DNA from: Thermoplasmata archaeon
GTDB taxonomy: Archaea; Thermoplasmatota; Thermoplasmata; GCA-020350865
Assembly (NCBI GenBank): GCA_020351895.1
Contig: CP070672.1
Location: 2,189,085 to 2,196,702 of the forward strand
DNA length: 7,618 nucleotides
Direction of reading: 5' to 3'
The position numbers and the translations under genes are program-made. Below, piece after piece: positions 4,265-7,618 of the stretch. Every line of letters starts with the position of its first letter. The stretch's first letter is position 1. The notes under the pieces were generated by a model. That model saw only the letters and a program-made list of their open reading frames with translations. It made no database searches and was not told the DNA's origin.

Positions 4265-6217
4265 ATGAGGAGGATAATGGCAGTATTTGCAGTGCTAGTG
4301 GTGTTTACGGGCGTATTGGTAGTTTCAGATTTGTATTTTGATACTGTAACAATGAACACTCAAGCAGCTACAGTATATGTAGGAGGTACAGGTCCAGGCA
4401 ATAACACCACGATACAGGAAGGGATAGCTGCCGCAAATCCCGGTGACACTGTCTATGTCTATGCGGGGACATATGAAGAGAATTTGGTCATAGATAAAAC
4501 TATAACTTTAACAGGTGAAGACAAAGATACAACATTAATCAATGCAACAGGTAATATCAATGGAGTATTGGTGAGCAATGCCGATTATGTAAATGTCACT
4601 GGATTCACTATAAAGAAGGCCAATGCGTACAATCTGAAACTCACCTCATCCGATAATAGTCATATCTTCGATAACATATTACAGAACTCTGGCTCCAGTG
4701 CATTGGGCGTGTTCTCGGGCTATGATAATTTGATAGAAGATAACCAAATCACAAATAACACACAAGGACTATTGATATCCGATCATTCAAATTCCAATGT
4801 TATTAGAGACAACACGATTACCTCCTGTGGTGATCGGGCAATCAGTATTCAGGGCCAATCAACCGACAATCTGATTCTTAACAATGAGATTTCGGTCTAC
4901 AACCTCGGAATTTATGTTTACGAATCTGAGGACAATCATGTAGAGAATAACCAAATTTCCAATGGGGTAGAAGGTATAAGGGTTCTGGTTGTGAATAGCA
5001 TTTTAATCCAAGACAACATCATTTCAAACAATGTCTATAATTTGAGATTTTACAGTGCTTCAGCTTCGATTATGAACTGCACACTTCAGAATCCCATTTC
5101 ATATGATGTATGGGTTGACGATCCTGATTCGGTAGGTCCTCAAGTTATATTTCACAATACGACATTTGATGAAAATAAGGTAAAGATAACAGGTTCTGGT
5201 TCGAGTTTCTTAGCTTACTTTCGCATTCAGGTCAAAGTTGTAGATGAAGAAGATAAGGGTGCCTCGGGAATATCAGTAGTTATAAAGGATAATCACGGGG
5301 CTACAGGTACTAAACCATACACCACGGATTCTGAAGGCATAATAGGCCCTCTAGATTTGTTTGGTTTCTTAGAGACCGAAACCCAAAGGAACTATTCAAC
5401 TCCGTATAATATTAGTGCCTTTGGAATCAATTTACTTGGTTGGGCTTCCCCGGAAGTTGAATTTAATACAGGCCCTGTTATCACTGTCATGGTATACCTG
5501 GATTCTGATGGTGACGATGTATTTGACAAGGACGATGATTTTCCATCAGATGCCACCCAATGGGACGATAGCGACGGAGATGGATATGGCGATAATGCAA
5601 CAGGAAACAATCCCGATATTTTTCCAAATGACCCAACCGAGTGGGCAGATTCAGATAATGATAGTATCGGAGATAACGGCGATTCATTCCCCGATGACCC
5701 CAACGAGTCAAGTGATGGCGACGGCGATGGAATAGGCGATAATTCTGATGACTTTCCAGAAGATCCCGCAGCAAGTATGGATTCAGATGGGGATGATCGC
5801 CCCGACAAATGGAATACCGGTAAATCCAAATCAGACTCAACAACCGGATTGGAGTTGGACGAATTTCCAGATGATCCAGATGAATGGAGGGACAGCGATG
5901 GAGATGGTGTGGGCGACAATTCCGATTTCCTTCCTTCCCTGAATAACAATTTATTTATTTTGATTGTAATCGTTATAATAATCATTATAATAATTTTAGT
6001 GATCTTGGTCAGGAAGAAGGGGAAAAGGCCTGTGATGCCAGAAAAGAAAAAGGAAGAGGGTAAATCCAAAAAGGAGCGACCACCTCCCCCACCCTGGGTA
6101 AAAACAAAGGAGTCAGCTGAAAAGAAAGAAATGGAGGAAGATGAGGAGGAAGACGAGGAAGATGAGGATGAGTTAGAGGAGGAAGAGGAAGAAGAGGATA
6201 AAGACGAGGAAGGCTGA
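4265..6217 (+). CDS. Membrane-anchored surface protein: beta-helix, Ca-binding repeats, acidic cytoplasmic tail
   Basis: This 650-residue protein has a clear order of parts. Residues 1-35 are a signal peptide (MRRIMAVFAVLVVF, site near QAA|TVYV). Residues about 37-300 form a NosD/PbH1-type right-handed beta-helix, opening YVGGTGPGNNTTIQEGI with ASN-rich turns. About 318-411 is a beta-sandwich resembling carboxypeptidase-regulatory domains. About 412-555 holds six thrombospondin-type-3-like repeats built on SDGDGxGDN and FPxDPxEW, likely binding calcium. A single transmembrane segment (563-582, almost all Ile/Val/Leu) is followed by KKGKR and a cytoplasmic tail: Lys-rich, PPPPP (606-610), then mostly Glu/Asp. 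Many N-x-S/T sequons suit glycosylation. It is an outward-facing anchored protein; binding partner unknown, and beta-helices may bind or cleave polysaccharide. ATG 4265 keeps the Arg-rich n-region; ATG 4277 would lose it. The acidic reading continues in the +1 frame past the stop. Confidence 0.9.
   Translation: MRRIMAVFAVLVVFTGVLVVSDLYFDTVTMNTQAATVYVGGTGPGNNTTIQEGIAAANPGDTVYVYAGTYEENLVIDKTITLTGEDKDTTLINATGNINGVLVSNADYVNVTGFTIKKANAYNLKLTSSDNSHIFDNILQNSGSSALGVFSGYDNLIEDNQITNNTQGLLISDHSNSNVIRDNTITSCGDRAISIQGQSTDNLILNNEISVYNLGIYVYESEDNHVENNQISNGVEGIRVLVVNSILIQDNIISNNVYNLRFYSASASIMNCTLQNPISYDVWVDDPDSVGPQVIFHNTTFDENKVKITGSGSSFLAYFRIQVKVVDEEDKGASGISVVIKDNHGATGTKPYTTDSEGIIGPLDLFGFLETETQRNYSTPYNISAFGINLLGWASPEVEFNTGPVITVMVYLDSDGDDVFDKDDDFPSDATQWDDSDGDGYGDNATGNNPDIFPNDPTEWADSDNDSIGDNGDSFPDDPNESSDGDGDGIGDNSDDFPEDPAASMDSDGDDRPDKWNTGKSKSDSTTGLELDEFPDDPDEWRDSDGDGVGDNSDFLPSLNNNLFILIVIVIIIIIIILVILVRKKGKRPVMPEKKKEEGKSKKERPPPPPWVKTKESAEKKEMEEDEEEDEEDEDELEEEEEEEDKDEEG
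5973..5996 (+). repeat. 12-bp tandem duplication encoding the poly-Ile membrane segment
   Basis: Two adjacent 12-base units, TTATAATAATCA and TTATAATAATTT, share their first 10 bases. The unit is four codons long, so the duplication preserves frame and accounts for much of the run of consecutive isoleucines in the transmembrane helix. Confidence 0.6.
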
Positions 6218-6260
6218 GGATAAACTAGGGGATGAAGAGGAGGAAAAAGAGGAGGATTAA
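6213..6260 (+). pseudogene. Out-of-frame remnant of the acidic tail beyond the beta-helix gene stop
   Basis: In the +1 frame relative to the beta-helix gene, positions 6213-6260 read AEDKLGDEEEEKEED and then a TAA stop. This has the same Glu/Asp/Lys composition as the annotated tail, which ends at TGA 6215-6217. Removing one G of the GG at 6212-6213 joins the two frames and lengthens the tail. Either a real one-base insertion, an assembly or read error, or a chance continuation of the GA-rich sequence could explain it. Confidence 0.5.
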
Positions 6261-6265
6261 TCCTC
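6252..6265. terminator. 14-bp perfect palindrome between convergent genes, possible bidirectional terminator
   Basis: GAGGATTAATCCTC is a perfect palindrome that can fold as a 5-bp stem with a TTAA loop. It overlaps the stop codon of the minus-strand gene (6264-6266) and the TAA of the shifted beta-helix tail. On the plus strand ATTTCTTT follows; on the minus strand CTTTTTCC follows. The short U-rich tracts on both sides fit termination in both directions. Confidence 0.4.
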
Positions 6266-7199
6266 ATTTCTTTGGTGCTAAAAGTACGTAAAAAGGCTTT
6301 TCGAAATCTATATGCATGGCCTGCAGCTGTTTCATAAAAGGCTCGAGCTCTTCTTTGAAATTCTTGCCCTTTTTTGATATGTATTCCTCTGTGAATATAT
6401 TTGGGTAGGAATACATGCCAGTGGCGTATTTCACTGCGTAGTTACCCAAATGCTTGGAATGCTTTTTGGTGATATCAATGAACTTCTTTAGCTTCTCGGC
6501 TGTCCTTTTTCTAAAAGGAGAAATATCAAAAAATTCCCTTCCCTTCTTCGTGGTGATGAGGCATTTTTTCCGAATCAGCTTCTTTAGGTGCTGATTTTTG
6601 GTGAATGGATAGAGTTCGCTTCTGAGCAGGATTTTCTGCTGAATATCCAGCCTGGACGAGTCCACCTTATGCCAAAATTCTAATATCTCGGATTCGAATG
6701 TCAGGGCTCGGGAGTCCATGATTTTCTTGAAGAGGTTCTCGCCTTCAATTTCCACATCTTCGGTGAGCTCCATATCCTCAGTGGCCACGATATCGACTTC
6801 GTCAGATGAGCCGATCAGGTTTCTTCCCGAGAAATTGAAGTCCCGAATATATCGCATCACAGGCCTTTCCACGTGGGTATAGTAGCCCCTGGCTTCTTTT
6901 TTAAGAAAGCCGATTTCAACGAGTTTAGTGAGGTCTTTCTGGAGGATTGTGTAATCATTGTATTCTCTCATTTCTCTCAATACCTTAGCTGTAATAACAT
7001 CCCATTCCTTTGGTGGCCTCTTAATATGTTTGAAGTCCTTGCATAGCAAATATCTCATATCATTGAAATGCAGCCCCTTTTCGCCCCTTTTTTCCATGAT
7101 TTTCTTAGCCTCAGGGATGTCCCAAAGGCCGAGTATGGGGTGTTTTTGGGGGTCCCTTAGCAGTTTCCCCTTTGTCCACTTTCTCTCTCGTCTTTTCAT
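6264..7199 (-). CDS. Basic protein with a winged-helix-like domain, function unknown
   Basis: I do not recognise this 311-residue protein as a named family. It is rich in Lys and Arg and has no signal peptide or membrane segment, so it is cytoplasmic. Residues about 66-110 (VITAKVLREMREYN, then TILQKDLTKLVEIGFLKKEA, then RGYYTHV) have the helix-helix-wing pattern of ArsR/MarR-type winged-helix DNA-binding domains. A second, weaker winged-helix-like stretch covers about 185-225 (LKKLIRKKCLITTKKGREFF). Between them, 133-156 is acidic, and the C-terminal 80 residues look helical ending in a strand (PFYVLLAPKK). A transcription regulator is the best guess. ATG 7199 is chosen because GAGGA (7210-7206) lies 6 bases upstream; an in-frame ATG at 7217 adds MLRGHS but lacks a ribosome site. 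It is convergent with the beta-helix gene and divergent from the gene at 7438. Confidence 0.75.
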   Translation of the reverse strand: MKRRERKWTKGKLLRDPQKHPILGLWDIPEAKKIMEKRGEKGLHFNDMRYLLCKDFKHIKRPPKEWDVITAKVLREMREYNDYTILQKDLTKLVEIGFLKKEARGYYTHVERPVMRYIRDFNFSGRNLIGSSDEVDIVATEDMELTEDVEIEGENLFKKIMDSRALTFESEILEFWHKVDSSRLDIQQKILLRSELYPFTKNQHLKKLIRKKCLITTKKGREFFDISPFRKRTAEKLKKFIDITKKHSKHLGNYAVKYATGMYSYPNIFTEEYISKKGKNFKEELEPFMKQLQAMHIDFEKPFYVLLAPKK

Positions 7200-7205
7200 G
7201 CTGTG

Positions 7206-7210
7206 TCCTC
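7206..7210 (-). promoter_or_regulatory. Shine-Dalgarno site favouring ATG 7199
   Basis: On the minus strand GAGGA ends 6 bases before ATG 7199. The alternative in-frame ATG at 7217 has only a weak AGAAGA before it and lies upstream of this site, so 7199 is the better start. Confidence 0.6.
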
Positions 7211-7244
7211 GCAGCATTCTTCTATCAGCATCGAATCCATCCCT

Positions 7245-7255
7245 ATATGTATTAA
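7245..7255 (-). promoter_or_regulatory. Candidate TATA element of the winged-helix gene
   Basis: Reading the minus strand, TTAATACATAT is followed by AGGG and lies 45 bases upstream of ATG 7199. With normal archaeal spacing the transcript would start near 7223 and include the GAGGA ribosome site. The same 11-mer precedes the beta-helix gene. Confidence 0.45.
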
Positions 7256-7332
7256 TAATATATTCATATTATGGCAATTATCGTTCATGTTGAAGTCATC
7301 AGAAAGACATATATACGTAATAAGTATATTTA

Positions 7333-7348
7333 TATGTGACTATGTGAC
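7333..7348. repeat. Tandem 8-bp direct repeat in the divergent promoter region
   Basis: TATGTGAC occurs twice in immediate succession, at 7333-7340 and 7341-7348. It lies just upstream of a TATA-like stretch, TTATATAATA at 7350-7359, which is itself flanked by inverted arms GACCTT (7346-7351) and AAGGTC (7364-7369). Repeats of this kind in a divergent promoter region may be regulator sites; chance is not excluded in AT-rich DNA. Confidence 0.4.
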
Positions 7349-7393
7349 CTTATATAATACACAAAGGTCCATGCTGGGAGGACTTCTCTGCAG

Positions 7394-7401
7394 TATAAAA
7401 A
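7394..7401 (+). promoter_or_regulatory. Candidate TATA box of the right-edge secreted protein
   Basis: TATAAAAA lies 36 to 43 bases upstream of ATG 7438, placing the transcript start near 7422, just ahead of GAGGGGG (7423-7429). This argues against the in-frame ATGs at 7402 and 7417, which would lie before the expected start of the message. A second TATA-like stretch at 7350-7359 could serve instead. Confidence 0.5.
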
Positions 7402-7437
7402 ATGGGAAAAGACCATATGATTGAGGGGGCATTATCT

Positions 7438-7618
7438 ATGAAGGAAAAGGCAATTGGTGTTTGGTTGGCAATGCGTTTGATTGGAGCGATTTATACTGTA
7501 ATATTCATAGGCAGCGTAAGCGCAATGGTGGATGATCATAATCTCTCCGGATATGTCTGGAAGAGCGACGGCACGGCTCCTACCGAAGAAACAGAATTCT
7601 GCATCTGGGTCAATCATA
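7438..7618 (+). CDS. Secreted protein, N-terminal fragment
   Basis: Sixty codons are present before the window edge, so only the N-terminus is seen. Residues 1-29 look like a signal peptide: MKEK, then a hydrophobic stretch (about 14-25) and a site at SVSA|MVDD (26-33). The mature part begins with LSGYVWKSDGTAP (36-48), which resembles the first strands of carboxypeptidase-regulatory or Ig-like domains found in archaeal surface proteins; too little is visible to name a family. ATG 7438 follows GAGGGGG (7423-7429) with 8 bases between. In-frame ATGs at 7402 and 7417 exist, but they lie at or just after the TATA-like TATAAAAA and lack comparable ribosome sites. It is divergent from the winged-helix gene, whose product might regulate it; that is only a suggestion from position. 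Confidence 0.75.
   Translation, partial: MKEKAIGVWLAMRLIGAIYTVIFIGSVSAMVDDHNLSGYVWKSDGTAPTEETEFCIWVNH

Noticed and set aside
6120..6260. Near-homopurine tract as a triplex-forming regulatory element
   Set aside because: The purine bias follows directly from GAG/GAA/GAT codons for the acidic tail, so no separate DNA function is needed.
5392..6267. 291-codon minus-strand open frame rich in Ser and Pro
   Set aside because: It is the complement of the Asp/Glu/Gly repeats and acidic tail of the beta-helix gene; the low-complexity Ser runs mirror GAG/GAT codons.
7255..7272. AT-only inverted repeat ATAATAT-ATTC-ATATTAT
   Set aside because: Arms of only A and T in an AT-rich promoter are likely by chance, so I did not list it as a site.
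1..7618. CRISPR array, tRNA, insertion sequence, integrase or toxin-antitoxin pair
   Set aside because: I looked for spaced direct repeats, tRNA T-arm motifs, terminal inverted repeats with a transposase, and paired small genes; none was visible.

Overview
The window looks like a chromosomal segment of a euryarchaeon, most likely from the Thermoplasmatota. The evidence is an archaeal-lipid geranylgeranyl reductase preceded by a small ferredoxin, TATA-type upstream elements, Shine-Dalgarno sites matching GGAGGTGAT, and a surface protein with thrombospondin-type-3-like Asp/Gly repeats and a Glu/Asp tail. The phylum is an inference from gene content; there is no rRNA or tRNA here to settle it. 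I see no CRISPR array, insertion sequence or integrase.

Layout: (1) 1-648, minus strand, is the N-terminal part of a secreted protein with carboxypeptidase-regulatory-like domains; it starts at a TTG codon. (2) 649-920 is a divergent intergenic region with a TATA box and a 15-bp inverted repeat. (3) 921-1427 encodes an IPP-isomerase-like Nudix hydrolase. (4) 1485-3989 is a co-directional group: a 58-residue 2[4Fe-4S] ferredoxin, a 396-residue geranylgeranyl reductase and a divergent 354-residue flavoprotein of the same superfamily. (5) 3990-4264 is an intergenic region with a 91-nt stretch lacking any G, followed by a T6 tract. (6) 4265-6217 encodes a 650-residue membrane-anchored beta-helix protein. 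(7) 6264-7199, minus strand, encodes an unrecognised basic winged-helix-like protein convergent with it. (8) 7200-7437 is a second divergent promoter region with short repeats. (9) 7438-7618 is the start of another secreted protein.

Two themes emerge. Genes 921-3989 look like isoprenoid or membrane-lipid metabolism: the ferredoxin is the likely electron donor to the reductase that saturates the lipid chains, as shown for the Methanosarcina acetivorans pair, and the second flavoprotein is a related enzyme of unknown substrate. The surrounding genes (1-648, 4265-6217, 7438 onward) encode cell-surface proteins, with one possible DNA-binding regulator among them. The most notable sequence-level observation is that the acidic tail of the beta-helix protein continues in the +1 frame just past its stop codon, as if a single base had been inserted.
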